Shown in pieces: positions 47,974 through 56,546 of a stretch of 64,000 bases of DNA. Under the pieces are notes generated by a model. The model had not been told where the DNA came from and made no database searches. It worked only from the letters and a program-made list of their open reading frames with translations. Position 1 is the first letter of the stretch. Each line of letters begins with the position of its first letter. Source of the DNA: Limnohabitans sp. INBF002. Its GTDB lineage: Bacteria > Pseudomonadota > Gammaproteobacteria > Burkholderiales > Burkholderiaceae_C. Both the position numbers and the translations under genes were made by a program. The stretch spans positions 2,356,001 through 2,420,000 of the forward strand of contig NZ_AP027055.1 in NCBI RefSeq assembly GCF_027924905.1, in the 5' to 3' direction.

Positions 47974-48366
47974 TCACAGCAGCCAAAGTGCTATGTAAAA
48001 CCCGAGTGCCAACCAGATGAGCACAAAGCACGCCGCAGCCAACAGACTGCGCGGCTTGGCGAACAAGCTGTCGGCTTTGGCACGGGCGTTGGCCAGCACG
48101 TCGTCGGGCATGAAGCGCATGACCAACAGCAAGCCGAGAGGCACGATGAGCAAGTCATCCAAATAGCCCAAGACGGGAATGAAATCGGGAATCAAATCAA
48201 TGGGGCTGAGCGCATAGGCGGCCACCAAACCCGCCAAGAGGCGCGCACCCACAGGCGCTTGCGGGTCGCGCGCGGCAAAGTAGACCGTCACCACATCGCG
48301 CTTGATGCCGCGGGCCCACGTTTTCAAGCGAGAAATGACGGAAGGCGGTGTCGCTGAGTCCGTCAT
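47974..48366 (-). CDS. DUF1232 (YkvA-like) membrane protein
   Basis: The 130-residue protein contains the DUF1232 core (VGARLLAGLVAAYALSPIDLIPDFIPVLGYLDDLLIVPLGL, about residues 39-80), in which the SPIDLIPDFIP signature is diagnostic, and a C-terminal membrane helix. Its function is unknown; family members occur widely as small membrane proteins. It lies 8 bp downstream of rpe on the same strand. Confidence 0.88.
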   Translation of the reverse strand: MTDSATPPSVISRLKTWARGIKRDVVTVYFAARDPQAPVGARLLAGLVAAYALSPIDLIPDFIPVLGYLDDLLIVPLGLLLVMRFMPDDVLANARAKADSLFAKPRSLLAAACFVLIWLALGFYIALWLL

Positions 48367-48374
48367 TTCTAAAG

Positions 48375-49064
48375 TCAGGCCAAGGCCACGCGCATTTGGT
48401 CAATCACCGCTTTGTAGTCAGGCTTACCAAAAATCGCGCTGCCCGCCACAAAGGTGTCGGCGCCTGCATCGGCCACTTGGCGGATGTTGTCGGGCTTGAT
48501 GCCGCCGTCCACTTCAAGGCGAATGTCTTTGCCGCTGCGCTCAATCCACTTGCGAGCCAGCTCGACTTTGCGCAGGGCCGAGTCGATGAAGCTTTGGCCA
48601 CCAAAGCCGGGGTTGACGCTCATGATGAGGATGAGATCAATCTCGTCAATCGTCCATTCCAGCACGTCCAAAGGCTCGGCAGGGTTGAACACCAAACCCG
48701 CTTTCACGCCCTTGCTCTTGATGGCTTGGATGCTGCGGTGCACATGGGCACTGGCGTCTGGGTGAAAGCTGATGTAGTCCGCACCGGCTTCGGCAAACGA
48801 AGCGGCCAAAGCATCCACAGGCGAAATCATCAAATGCACGTCGATGGGCACGGCCACGCCGGCTGGCGTTTTGGCGTGCGGCTTCAAGGCTTGGCAAATC
48901 ATGGGGCCAAACGTGAGGTTGGGCACATAGTGGTTGTCCATCACGTCAAAGTGAATCCAATCAGCGCCAGCGGCGATGACGTTTTTCACTTCATCACCCA
49001 AACGGGCGAAATCGGCAGACAAGATGGAGGGCGCGATGTTGAATGGGGTGCGTGGGCTGGTCAT
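48375..49064 (-). CDS. rpe: Ribulose-phosphate 3-epimerase
   Basis: The 229-residue TIM-barrel enzyme has [18 protein letters not shown], the metal-site His/Asp in [32 protein letters not shown] and [10 protein letters not shown]. It interconverts ribulose-5-P and xylulose-5-P in the pentose phosphate pathway. It is divergent from apaG across 55 bp and probably shares a transcript with the DUF1232 gene. Confidence 0.96.
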   Translation of the reverse strand: MTSPRTPFNIAPSILSADFARLGDEVKNVIAAGADWIHFDVMDNHYVPNLTFGPMICQALKPHAKTPAGVAVPIDVHLMISPVDALAASFAEAGADYISFHPDASAHVHRSIQAIKSKGVKAGLVFNPAEPLDVLEWTIDEIDLILIMSVNPGFGGQSFIDSALRKVELARKWIERSGKDIRLEVDGGIKPDNIRQVADAGADTFVAGSAIFGKPDYKAVIDQMRVALA

Positions 49065-49119
49065 GGGGTGATTATTTCACCCTCCGAGAGGGGTAGCTGG
49101 CTTAGGCCAAAATCACCCT

Positions 49120-49512
49120 ATGCCACGCTACAAATTCCAAGTCGAAGTTCACCCGCAATACCTGCCTGAGCAGTCCGACCCAGACGGTGGCTTGTACACC
49201 TTCGCTTACACCATCACCATCACCAACGCGGGCCATGTGGCGGCACAGCTCATCTCGCGCACCTGGAACGTGAACGACGCCAACGGCACGCACGAAAAAA
49301 TCAAAGGCCTAGGTGTGGTGGGCCACCAGCCCTTGCTGCAGCCCGGTGAACAGTTTGAGTACACCAGCGGCACCCGTCTGCGCACGCCCACGGGCACCAT
49401 GCACGGCAGCTACTTTTGCGTGGCTGAAGACGGGGAAAAGTTTGATGTCGACATCCCCATGTTTGTGCTCGATGCGCTCAGCGATGAGCCGGGCAACCGC
49501 AACTTGCACTAA
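49120..49512 (+). CDS. apaG: ApaG family protein
   Basis: The 130-residue protein is a single ApaG/DUF525 fibronectin-like domain, with the family motifs FAYTITITNAGHVAAQLISR, the RTWNVNDANGTHEKIKGLGV segment and EFEYTSGTRLRTPTGTMHGSYF. The GxGxxG-like GLGVVGHQP loop is kept. ApaG has been linked to Co2+/Mg2+ homeostasis, but its biochemistry is unsettled. It precedes thiL by 11 bp. Confidence 0.94.
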   Translation: MPRYKFQVEVHPQYLPEQSDPDGGLYTFAYTITITNAGHVAAQLISRTWNVNDANGTHEKIKGLGVVGHQPLLQPGEQFEYTSGTRLRTPTGTMHGSYFCVAEDGEKFDVDIPMFVLDALSDEPGNRNLH

Positions 49513-49523
49513 GGCCAAACGTC

Positions 49524-50513
49524 ATGGGTGAATTTGACCTCATCGAGCGCTACTTCAAGCGCCCCACACACAAAGCCGCACTCGGCGTGGGTGACGACTG
49601 CGCCTTGCTCAACACCACACCCGGCATGCAGCTGGCGGTGTCGAGCGACATGTTGGTGGAAGGCCGCCACTTCTTAAGCACGGTCGACCCCGCCCGTTTG
49701 GGCCACAAAGCCTTGGCCGTGAACCTGAGCGATTTGGCTGCTGTGGGCGCAGAGCCTTTGGCCTTCACCCTCGCGCTCTCTTTGCCACGCGTGGACGAAG
49801 CATGGCTGGCAGGTTTTTCGAGCGGCTTGCTGCGCTTGGCCGATGCCCACGGCTGCGAGCTGGTGGGCGGCGACACCACGCAAGGACCGCTGAACATTTG
49901 CATCACCGTCTTTGGCGAAGTGCCCCCAGGCGACGCGCTGCTGCGCCAAAACGCACAAGTGGGTGATGACATTTACATCAGCGGCACAGTGGGCGATGCG
50001 CGCTTGGCACTCGAAGTGTTTCGCGGCACGCACGCCCTGTCAGGCGAAGCCTTCGAGCAAGCGCGTTTGCGCATGGAGCAACCCACCCCCCGCGTTGCAT
50101 TGGGTAGCGCACTGCGCGCTGTAGCCAACGCGGCGATTGATGTGAGCGATGGTTTGTTGGGCGACCTAGGCCACATCCTCAAACGCTCAGGCGTGGGCGC
50201 GCAGATTGACACCACTTGGCTGCAAGCCGCAGGCAGCTTTGGCGAAGCACGCTTGCCCGCAGGCATCACGCCCGTGCTGGTCGAGCTGCCTTGGAACAAA
50301 CGCCTAGAGTTCGCCCTCTCAGGCGGCGACGACTACGAGCTGTGCTTCACCGCACCCGTGAACCAACGCGAACTGGTGCATGCCGCCGCATGGGAAACCC
50401 ACACGCCCGTCACACGCATTGGCCGCATCACACAAGAACTTGGCTTGGTGGTACTTGACCCGCAAGGTCAACCCATTGCCAAACGCTTTGCGTCGTTTGA
50501 CCATTTCGCATGA
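49524..50513 (+). CDS. thiL: Thiamine-monophosphate kinase
   Basis: The 329-residue PurM/ThiL-fold kinase begins MGEFDLIERYF, then has GVGDDCALL, SSDMLVEGRHFL, NLSDLAAVGAEPLAF and the Mg-binding LVGGDTTQGPLN; the C-terminal half has AIDVSDGLLGDLGHI and LSGGDDYELCFTA. It phosphorylates TMP to TPP, the last step of thiamine cofactor synthesis. It is followed by pgpA, as in many proteobacteria. Confidence 0.96.
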   Translation: MGEFDLIERYFKRPTHKAALGVGDDCALLNTTPGMQLAVSSDMLVEGRHFLSTVDPARLGHKALAVNLSDLAAVGAEPLAFTLALSLPRVDEAWLAGFSSGLLRLADAHGCELVGGDTTQGPLNICITVFGEVPPGDALLRQNAQVGDDIYISGTVGDARLALEVFRGTHALSGEAFEQARLRMEQPTPRVALGSALRAVANAAIDVSDGLLGDLGHILKRSGVGAQIDTTWLQAAGSFGEARLPAGITPVLVELPWNKRLEFALSGGDDYELCFTAPVNQRELVHAAAWETHTPVTRIGRITQELGLVVLDPQGQPIAKRFASFDHFA

Positions 50514-50523
50514 CAGGCCTCAG

Positions 50524-51012
50524 ATGCTGAACCGCCGTTTTTTACTCTCCCACCCCGCCCACTTCATTGCACTCGGCGCAGGCTCGGGCCTGTCGCGTTT
50601 GGCACCGGGCACAGCAGGCACCTTGTGGGCATGGGCCGTGTTTTTACTCTTGCAAATTTGGTTGACCCCGCTACAAATGGGCATGCTGATTGCGGCGTCC
50701 ACGTTGGTGGGCTGGTGGGCTTGCACAGTCACCGCACAGCACATGGGCGTGGCAGATCCCGGCGCGATTGTGTGGGACGAGGTGATTGCGTTTTGGTTGG
50801 TGTTGTGGCTGGTGACGCCCGCCACGTTCTGGGGCCAACTGGGTGCGTTTGTCTTGTTTCGCTACTTTGATGCGGCCAAGCCTGGCCCTGTGCGCTGGGC
50901 CGACAGCCTGTTCAAAGGGTTTGGTTGGCGTGGGGGCTGGGGCATCATCTTTGATGACTTGGTGGCTGCGTTTTGTACCTTGTTGGTGATCGCTATTTGG
51001 AGGTCGTTATGA
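50524..51012 (+). CDS. pgpA: Phosphatidylglycerophosphatase A
   Basis: The 162-residue inner-membrane phosphatase has the PgpA hallmarks ALGAGSGLSRLAPGTAGTLW, DPGAIVWDEVIAFWLVL and the C-terminal FKGFGWRGGWGIIFDDLVAA. It dephosphorylates PGP to phosphatidylglycerol. ATG 50524 lies 10 bp after thiL; the longer frame overlapping thiL has no reason to be used. It overlaps pncC by 4 bp. Confidence 0.94.
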   Translation: MLNRRFLLSHPAHFIALGAGSGLSRLAPGTAGTLWAWAVFLLLQIWLTPLQMGMLIAASTLVGWWACTVTAQHMGVADPGAIVWDEVIAFWLVLWLVTPATFWGQLGAFVLFRYFDAAKPGPVRWADSLFKGFGWRGGWGIIFDDLVAAFCTLLVIAIWRSL

Positions 51013-51524
51013 GTGCACACACTGTGACGGAACAACTGGCCGACGTGTTGCAACAACACGGCTGGATGCTGGCCACCGCCGAGAGTTGCACGGGCGGCCT
51101 GATTGCCGCGAACTGCACGGATTTGTCCGGCTCTAGCAACTGGTTTGAACGCGGCTTTGTGACCTACTCGAACGAAGCCAAACACGAGATGCTGGGCGTC
51201 GACGCTGCGTTGATTGCGCAGCATGGTGCAGTGAGTGAAGCCGTCGCACAAGCGATGGCCTTGGGTGCTTTGCGCCACTCACGCGCGCAAGTGTCTGTGG
51301 CCGTGACAGGTGTGGCAGGCCCCACAGGGGGTTCGGCAGACAAGCCTGTGGGCACGGTGTGGTTGGCGTGGGCCACCCCCAGCGATGCTGGCCCCACATT
51401 GGGCGCTGAAACCGCGTGGGTCAAAACTGAGTTGATGCACTTCGCTGGCGACCGCGCTGCGGTGCGCGAAGCCACGACACAACATGCGCTCAACACTTTG
51501 CTGAACTTACTGCAACAGCACTGA
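51009..51524 (+). CDS. pncC: Nicotinamide-nucleotide amidohydrolase (CinA C-terminal type)
   Basis: The 171-residue single-domain CinA_C protein has LATAESCTGGLIAANCTDLSGSS with its catalytic Ser-Lys region (NEAKHEMLGVD), VAVTGVAGPTGGSADKPVGT and a C-terminal ATTQHALNTLLNLL helix. It deamidates NMN to NaMN for NAD recycling. ATG 51009 overlaps the pgpA stop; the frame start at 50973 lies inside pgpA. Confidence 0.93.
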   Translation: MSAHTVTEQLADVLQQHGWMLATAESCTGGLIAANCTDLSGSSNWFERGFVTYSNEAKHEMLGVDAALIAQHGAVSEAVAQAMALGALRHSRAQVSVAVTGVAGPTGGSADKPVGTVWLAWATPSDAGPTLGAETAWVKTELMHFAGDRAAVREATTQHALNTLLNLLQQH

Positions 51525-51555
51525 GCAAGACACCTCGCGCGCCATCAAGCGCACA

Positions 51556-52002
51556 TCAAACCGGCAAAGTCGCTGGAAAAACCTTACCCACCGCCACGCC
51601 CAAACGCGCCATGCGGTTACGCATGGTCAACACCGCTCTGTCTTTGCTGATGAGTTGGGTTTGGTGTTGTGCCGCCAAATCTATGAACTTTTGGTCATCA
51701 CCGTCTTTGCACACAAACAGCGCTTTGGGCGCGATAGGCACCAGCTGCGCATGTGCATCAAACTGCGCCAAGATGTCTTGCGCGGTGAGTTGACTGAACG
51801 CCAACCGTTTGACGATGTGGGTGTAGGCCAACACGCGCTCTAGCTCATCACGCATGACTTGCGTGGCCAGCCATTGCACCGTCTTGTTTGTGAGCGCCGC
51901 CAACAACACCGGCGTGGCCGCGTCTTGGTAGAGCCACAAATCCAGCACGATGTTGGTGTCAAGCACCACGCGCGCGGGTGCTACATCGACAGCGCCGCTC
52001 AC
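51556..52002 (-). CDS. PIN-domain protein (COG1569-type putative toxin), no antitoxin gene nearby
   Basis: The 148-residue protein has the acidic residues of a PIN nuclease: Asp in VVLDTNIVLDLW, Glu in MRDELERVL, Asp in KDGDDQKFIDLA and in SKDRAVL. PIN nucleases cleave RNA, often as VapC-like toxins, but no VapB-like antitoxin gene adjoins it. Its ATG overlaps the methyltransferase stop by 4 bp, so it is translated with an rRNA-methyltransferase-like gene and may act in RNA processing rather than as a toxin. Confidence 0.85.
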   Translation of the reverse strand: MSGAVDVAPARVVLDTNIVLDLWLYQDAATPVLLAALTNKTVQWLATQVMRDELERVLAYTHIVKRLAFSQLTAQDILAQFDAHAQLVPIAPKALFVCKDGDDQKFIDLAAQHQTQLISKDRAVLTMRNRMARLGVAVGKVFPATLPV

Positions 52003-53414
52003 GATGTTGACGGCGCGTTGCCCTCTGGGGGCTGCGCGTCGTTGGGCTTGTTGCGCATCGAACCCGCACGCAAGTCAAAGCGGAACATGCGGCACTCAAT
52101 CGGGCCGTTCCACATGGGCACGCGGCGCGATTCTTTGAAGCGCATGCGGCTTGGCAGTTTCAGGTCGGGCGTCAACATCCATGCCGTCCAGCCGGGGTAG
52201 TTTTTCTTCCAATGGCTCGCGAGTTGGGCAAAGAAATCGCCACCATCTTCGGTCTGCGCAATGTCGCGTGCGCCAAAGCGTGGGACGTCGTCGCGCACCA
52301 TGCCATGGTCAAACGATTCGTCATCAAAACCTGCATCGCCGTTTTGGTTGACGTCTTCGTAGGGCGACACATAGTCGGTGGGCGGCGAGTAGCGCGCACG
52401 GCGCGCCGCGCCCGCAATGCCTGCGGCTTCGATACGTTCGCCATACGGTGGGTTGACCAGCATCACGCCCGGCACATCGCTGGGGGGCATACGCTGCAAG
52501 GCATCGCCACCGCGCAGCTGCACGGCGTGGGCCACGCCTGCGCGCTCGGCGTTGCGTTGCGCGAAGTCGACCATACGAAAGGCCACGTCACTGCCGTAAA
52601 TCGGCGCACGCGGCTCGCACTCTTGCGCGCGCGCGTTGTCGAGCAAGCCGTGCCAGACATGCTCTTGGTAAGGAATGAGTTTTTGGAAGCCAAATTTGCG
52701 CATCGAACCCGGTGCAATGTTGCAGGCGATTTGCGCCGCTTCCACCGCGATGGTGCCGCTGCCGCAACACGGGTCATACAGCGGCACGCCTTGGGCCACG
52801 AGGCCTTCGGGGTTGGCCGCTGTGCCGTCGCCTTGGCTCCAACCGCTAGCGGCCAGCATGGCGGCAGCGAGTGTTTCTTTCAAAGGCGCATCGCCTTTGT
52901 CAGCGCGCCAGCCGCGCTTGAACAAGGGCTCGCCCGAGGTGTCGATATACAGCGTGCAATTTTCGGTGGTCAGGTGGGCGTAGATGCGGGCATCGGGCCA
53001 TTGCGTGTTGACATCGGGGCGCACGCCAAACTTGTGACGGAAGCGGTCGGCCACTGCGTCTTTGATTTTGAGCGCCGCAAAGTTCAAGCTCTTGAGCGGG
53101 CTGTGCTGCGCGGTGATTTCGATTTTGAAAGACTCTTTGGGCGAGAACCACAGCTCCCACGCCACCTCGCAGGCCGCGCGGTACAGGTCTTCCTCTTGGC
53201 GATATTGGGTGTGCGACAACTCCACCAACACGCGCTGCGCCAAGCGGCTGTGCAGGTTGAGCAACAACACATCGCGCCACGAGGCGCGCACCATCACGCC
53301 AGCACGGAAAGCGCGCAAGTCGTCGTCGCCCACGCCGGTGATGCGGCGCACTTCCTCGGCCAAATAGGATTCGACGCCTGCCGCACAGGGCAAGAAGAGA
53401 TGTAATTGATTCAT
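51999..53414 (-). CDS. THUMP-domain class I SAM-dependent RNA methyltransferase (RlmL N-terminal type)
   Basis: The 471-residue protein has an N-terminal ferredoxin-like/THUMP region (about residues 1-165) and a Rossmann methyltransferase with YDPCCGSGTIAVEAAQIA (motif I) and the N6/N2-methylation motif VNPPYGERI. E. coli RlmL makes m2G2445 in 23S rRNA; in that species it is fused to RlmK, while here only the RlmL part exists. A ~55-residue insertion rich in Asp, Tyr and Pro follows the NPPY motif, before the last strands. It follows rpoN after 48 bp and overlaps the PIN gene by 4 bp. Confidence 0.88.
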   Translation of the reverse strand: MNQLHLFLPCAAGVESYLAEEVRRITGVGDDDLRAFRAGVMVRASWRDVLLLNLHSRLAQRVLVELSHTQYRQEEDLYRAACEVAWELWFSPKESFKIEITAQHSPLKSLNFAALKIKDAVADRFRHKFGVRPDVNTQWPDARIYAHLTTENCTLYIDTSGEPLFKRGWRADKGDAPLKETLAAAMLAASGWSQGDGTAANPEGLVAQGVPLYDPCCGSGTIAVEAAQIACNIAPGSMRKFGFQKLIPYQEHVWHGLLDNARAQECEPRAPIYGSDVAFRMVDFAQRNAERAGVAHAVQLRGGDALQRMPPSDVPGVMLVNPPYGERIEAAGIAGAARRARYSPPTDYVSPYEDVNQNGDAGFDDESFDHGMVRDDVPRFGARDIAQTEDGGDFFAQLASHWKKNYPGWTAWMLTPDLKLPSRMRFKESRRVPMWNGPIECRMFRFDLRAGSMRNKPNDAQPPEGNAPSTS

Positions 53415-53462
53415 AGTTTCACCAGTTGAGGACAGCGCAAATTGGGCCTGTCCCGCAAGTTA

Positions 53463-55034
53463 TCAGAGGGCCTTGCGCAATGTCGTGGGCGCAATGCGCA
53501 GCGCCTCACGGTATTTGGCCACGGTGCGGCGGGCGCACTCAATGCCTTGCTCTTTGAGCATTTCGGAGAGCTGATTATCCGACAGCGGCTTTTTGGGGTT
53601 TTCGCTCGCCACAAATTGCTTGATGAGCGCGCGCACCGCCGTGCTGGAGGCGTTGTTGCCGCTGTCCGTCTCCAACCCTGAACCGAAGAAATACTTGAGC
53701 TCAAACGTCCCAAAAGGGGTGCTCATGTATTTGTTGGTCGTCACGCGGCTGATGGTGGATTCGTGCAGCCCCAGCTCCTCGGCAATCTCGCGCAGCACCA
53801 TCGGGCGCATGGCGAGTTCGCCGTGGATGAAGAAGTTTTTCTGGCGCTCAGCAATCGCATTGCTCACACGCAAGATGGTGTCAAAGCGTTGTTGGATGTT
53901 CTTGATGAACCAACGCGCTTCTTGCAAACGCTGTTGCAAGCCCGCATGCGCTTCGCCCTTGCCGCCTCTGAGGGCATTGGCGTAGATGTCGTGCACACGT
54001 AAGCGAGGCATCACATCGGGGTTCAATGCCACTTTGAATTTTGGCGTCATGGTCGACTTGCCCACGCGCGTCACCAACACATCAGGCACCACCACATGGC
54101 GCTCCACATCGGCAAAACGACGGCCGGGCTTGGGCTCTAGACGGCCAATCAGGGCAATGGCCACTTTGACATTGGCTTCGCTGTCACCCACGATGACCGC
54201 CAAGCGTTTGAAATCGCGCTTGGCCAACATCTCCATGGGCTGCTTGCACATGAGAATGGCGGTGTCGCGAATCTGCAAAGCTTCTTCGCCTTTGGGCGTC
54301 AAGGCTTTGAGTTGCAGCGTCAAACACTCGGCCAAATCACGCGCGCCCACACCCACAGGTTCTAGGCTTTGCAGCAGCGACAAGGCCACTTGGAAGCGGT
54401 GTTCGAGTTCTTCAATTTCCTCTTCATCGTCACCACCCAAACCTTCGGCCAAGCTGCGCAGCGTGTCTTCGAGGTAGCCGTCGTCGTTGAGGTTTTCAAT
54501 CAAGTAGCGCAAGGCCGCTTGGTCAGTAGGGCTCAAGCGCAAAGCCAAAGCTTGACGGTGCAAATGCGAGGTGAGCGACTCTTGCATGCGCGCCAGCTCG
54601 GTGGCGTCTGCGGTGTCGCTGTCGGCGGTGTTGTTGTTATTGCTGGCGGGTGCGTCGCCGCCCCACTCAGAATCGTCGGCTGAGAACTCCACGCTGCCAT
54701 CACCATCCCAGCTTTCGGCCACGCCATCCACGCTGGGTTCGGTGTCACTGGCCGTGTTGTCCACGCTGATTTCAGACATGCCGCCATCGAGCGATGGCAC
54801 TTCGCGGACAGGCTCGACTTCTTCGTCACGGGTAGGGGCATCGGCTTTGTCGAGGCCAAACTCTTCGCGCGGCGCTTCTTCAAACTCTTTGTCGAGAAAC
54901 GGGTTCTCGTCGAGCATTTGCTCAATCTCTTGGCTCAACTCCAAGGTGGACAACTGCAACAGTCGGATCGACTGCTGTAACTGCGGCGTGAGCGCCAGAT
55001 GTTGGGAGACGCGGAGTGATAAGCCTTGCTTCAT
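53463..55034 (-). CDS. rpoN: RNA polymerase sigma-54 factor
   Basis: The 523-residue protein has region I (MKQGLSLRVSQHLALTPQLQ, QSIRLLQLSTLELSQEIEQM), an acidic region II, the core-binding domain and the C-terminal RpoN box ARRTVAKYRE near residue 503, then LRIAPTTLRKAL. Sigma-54 directs transcription from GG/GC promoters with AAA+ activators. The ATG at 55034 gives the canonical region I; the frame extends to 55307 only through the intergenic repeat and the end of lptB in another frame. Confidence 0.96.
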   Translation of the reverse strand: MKQGLSLRVSQHLALTPQLQQSIRLLQLSTLELSQEIEQMLDENPFLDKEFEEAPREEFGLDKADAPTRDEEVEPVREVPSLDGGMSEISVDNTASDTEPSVDGVAESWDGDGSVEFSADDSEWGGDAPASNNNNTADSDTADATELARMQESLTSHLHRQALALRLSPTDQAALRYLIENLNDDGYLEDTLRSLAEGLGGDDEEEIEELEHRFQVALSLLQSLEPVGVGARDLAECLTLQLKALTPKGEEALQIRDTAILMCKQPMEMLAKRDFKRLAVIVGDSEANVKVAIALIGRLEPKPGRRFADVERHVVVPDVLVTRVGKSTMTPKFKVALNPDVMPRLRVHDIYANALRGGKGEAHAGLQQRLQEARWFIKNIQQRFDTILRVSNAIAERQKNFFIHGELAMRPMVLREIAEELGLHESTISRVTTNKYMSTPFGTFELKYFFGSGLETDSGNNASSTAVRALIKQFVASENPKKPLSDNQLSEMLKEQGIECARRTVAKYREALRIAPTTLRKAL

Positions 55035-55137
55035 CGTTTCGCTCCGAAACGATGAGCGACAAAGGGCCGCCCCAAGGCGCGAAGGCCCCCTCGGGGGGCA
55101 GCGAAACACGAAGTGATGAGCGTGGGGGTCTGCATGC
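55035..55137. repeat. Intergenic repeat of Comamonadaceae type between rpoN and lptB
   Basis: This 103-bp spacer contains paired segments GTTTCGCTCCGAAAC, AAGGGCCGCCCC and a CCCCCTCGGGGGG palindrome, then GCGAAACACGAAGTGATGAGCGTGGGGG. I recognise a similar G/C-rich intergenic sequence from many Comamonadaceae genomes, though I cannot search for it here. Only one copy occurs in this window. It lies inside the lpt-rpoN transcript, so it may form a processing or partly terminating RNA structure. Confidence 0.5.
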
Positions 55138-55920
55138 CTACATTCGGAAATGTTCGCCGAGGTACACGCGACGCACGTCGGCGTTCTCGATGATTTCGCG
55201 CGGCGTGCCCTGCGCCAGCACACGGCCATCACTGATGATGCACGCGTGGTCGCAAATGCCCAGCGTTTCGCGCACGTTGTGGTCGGTGATGAGCACGCCC
55301 ATGCCACGCGCTTTCAAGAAGCCAATGATGCGCTGAATCTCAATCACCGCAATCGGGTCGATGCCAGCGAACGGCTCATCCAACAAAATGAAGCGCGGGT
55401 TGGTGGCCAAGGCGCGCGCGATCTCTACGCGACGGCGCTCACCGCCGGAGAGCGCCACAGAAGGCGATGCACGCAAATGGTCCACGCGCAACTCTTGCAG
55501 CAGCGAGGTCAAGCGGGTTTCAATTTCCTCGTGCTTGAGTGGCTTGCCGTCTTCACCGCGTTGCAGCTCCAACACGGCGCGCACGTTGTCTTCCACATTC
55601 AGTTTGCGAAAGATGGAGGCTTCTTGTGGCAAATAACTCAAACCCAAACGCGAGCGGCGGTGAATGGGCAAATGTGCCACCGGCTGACCATCGATGGTGA
55701 TGCTGCCACCGTCGGCGCGCACCAAGCCCACGATCATGTAGAACGAGGTAGTTTTACCCGCGCCGTTGGGGCCGAGCAAGCCCACGACCTCACCTTTTTT
55801 CACAGAAATCGACACGTCGTGCACGACCTTGCGGCTGCCATAGGATTTTTCCAAGTGGCGGGCTTCCAAACGACTCTCTGTGGTCTCAGCGGTGTGTGTG
55901 GGTGAAAGCGTTTCGATCAC
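55138..55920 (-). CDS. lptB: LPS export ABC transporter ATP-binding protein LptB
   Basis: The 260-residue ATPase has Walker [32 protein letters not shown], Walker [17 protein letters not shown] and the LptB-typical [19 protein letters not shown], with a ~20-residue N-terminal extension. It powers LPS extraction from the inner membrane with LptFG, which are not in the window. It overlaps lptA by 4 bp. Confidence 0.95.
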   Translation of the reverse strand: MIETLSPTHTAETTESRLEARHLEKSYGSRKVVHDVSISVKKGEVVGLLGPNGAGKTTSFYMIVGLVRADGGSITIDGQPVAHLPIHRRSRLGLSYLPQEASIFRKLNVEDNVRAVLELQRGEDGKPLKHEEIETRLTSLLQELRVDHLRASPSVALSGGERRRVEIARALATNPRFILLDEPFAGIDPIAVIEIQRIIGFLKARGMGVLITDHNVRETLGICDHACIISDGRVLAQGTPREIIENADVRRVYLGEHFRM

Positions 55921-56471
55921 GGTTTATCCAATGTTTTGCTGCGTGGCGCCAACACGGCACGCACCCGACCACCGCTGGCCTTGCCGCCTGCTTTGGTGCG
56001 TTGGCCATCGATGCTGAAGACATCGGTCAGGTTTTCATAAATGATGAGTTTGCCGGTCATCGTGTCATTCAACACAGCACCGCGGTAGCGGCGCACTTCG
56101 GCGTTGTCGATGAGTTTGACGCGGTCTGCTTTGCCATCAAATTCGATGCGCAAAGCCTCGCCTTCCATGAACTCGTCATTGCCTTCTCGCTTTTGGCGAA
56201 AGAAAGCACGCTTGTTCGGCTCAGGAAGGATGACGCCAAATTGATAACCATCGGCGTCTTCGCGCATCTCAATGCGCGTGCCGCGCATCACCATCGTGCC
56301 TCGGGTCAACACGGCACGTCCGGTGAAGATACTGACTTGGTTCAACTCGTCATGAACCAAGCTGTCGGCTTCGATGTGGGTGGGCTTCTCACGATCTGCT
56401 TTTTCTGCAGACGCCGCTACCGGCACGATGGCCATCAGCAAAGCGAGGGAGAAAGAAGCAAATGAAGTCAA
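55917..56471 (-). CDS. lptA: LPS transport periplasmic protein LptA
   Basis: The 184-residue protein has a signal peptide ([17 protein letters not shown]), then the OstA/LptA beta-jellyroll with the family pattern [38 protein letters not shown] and [20 protein letters not shown]. LptA bridges LPS across the periplasm. LptC, which commonly lies just upstream, is absent here: the next upstream gene is dsbA. Confidence 0.92.
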   Translation of the reverse strand: MTSFASFSLALLMAIVPVAASAEKADREKPTHIEADSLVHDELNQVSIFTGRAVLTRGTMVMRGTRIEMREDADGYQFGVILPEPNKRAFFRQKREGNDEFMEGEALRIEFDGKADRVKLIDNAEVRRYRGAVLNDTMTGKLIIYENLTDVFSIDGQRTKAGGKASGGRVRAVLAPRSKTLDKP

Positions 56472-56492
56472 GGCACGAATATTGCTCGTTAA

Positions 56493-56516
56493 GTTGATGG
56501 CATTCTAACCATCAAC
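56493..56516. other. 8-bp inverted repeat between dsbA and lptA
   Basis: GTTGATGG (56493-56500) and CCATCAAC (56509-56516) form a perfect hairpin with an 8-nt loop in the 75-bp gap. It could be a weak terminator for dsbA or lie near an lptA promoter. No T-run follows on either strand, so I cannot decide. Confidence 0.35.
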
Positions 56517-56546
56517 AAAGCAATTTTCGTGCTGACCCAGCTGGAG

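Noticed and set aside
52212-53405. 397-codon plus-strand frame opposite the RlmL-like gene
   Set aside because: Antisense shadow without domain; the opposite strand has clear methyltransferase motifs.
53463-55307. N-terminally extended RpoN of 614 residues
   Set aside because: The first ~91 residues come from the intergenic repeat and antisense-like lptB sequence; region I starts at 55034.
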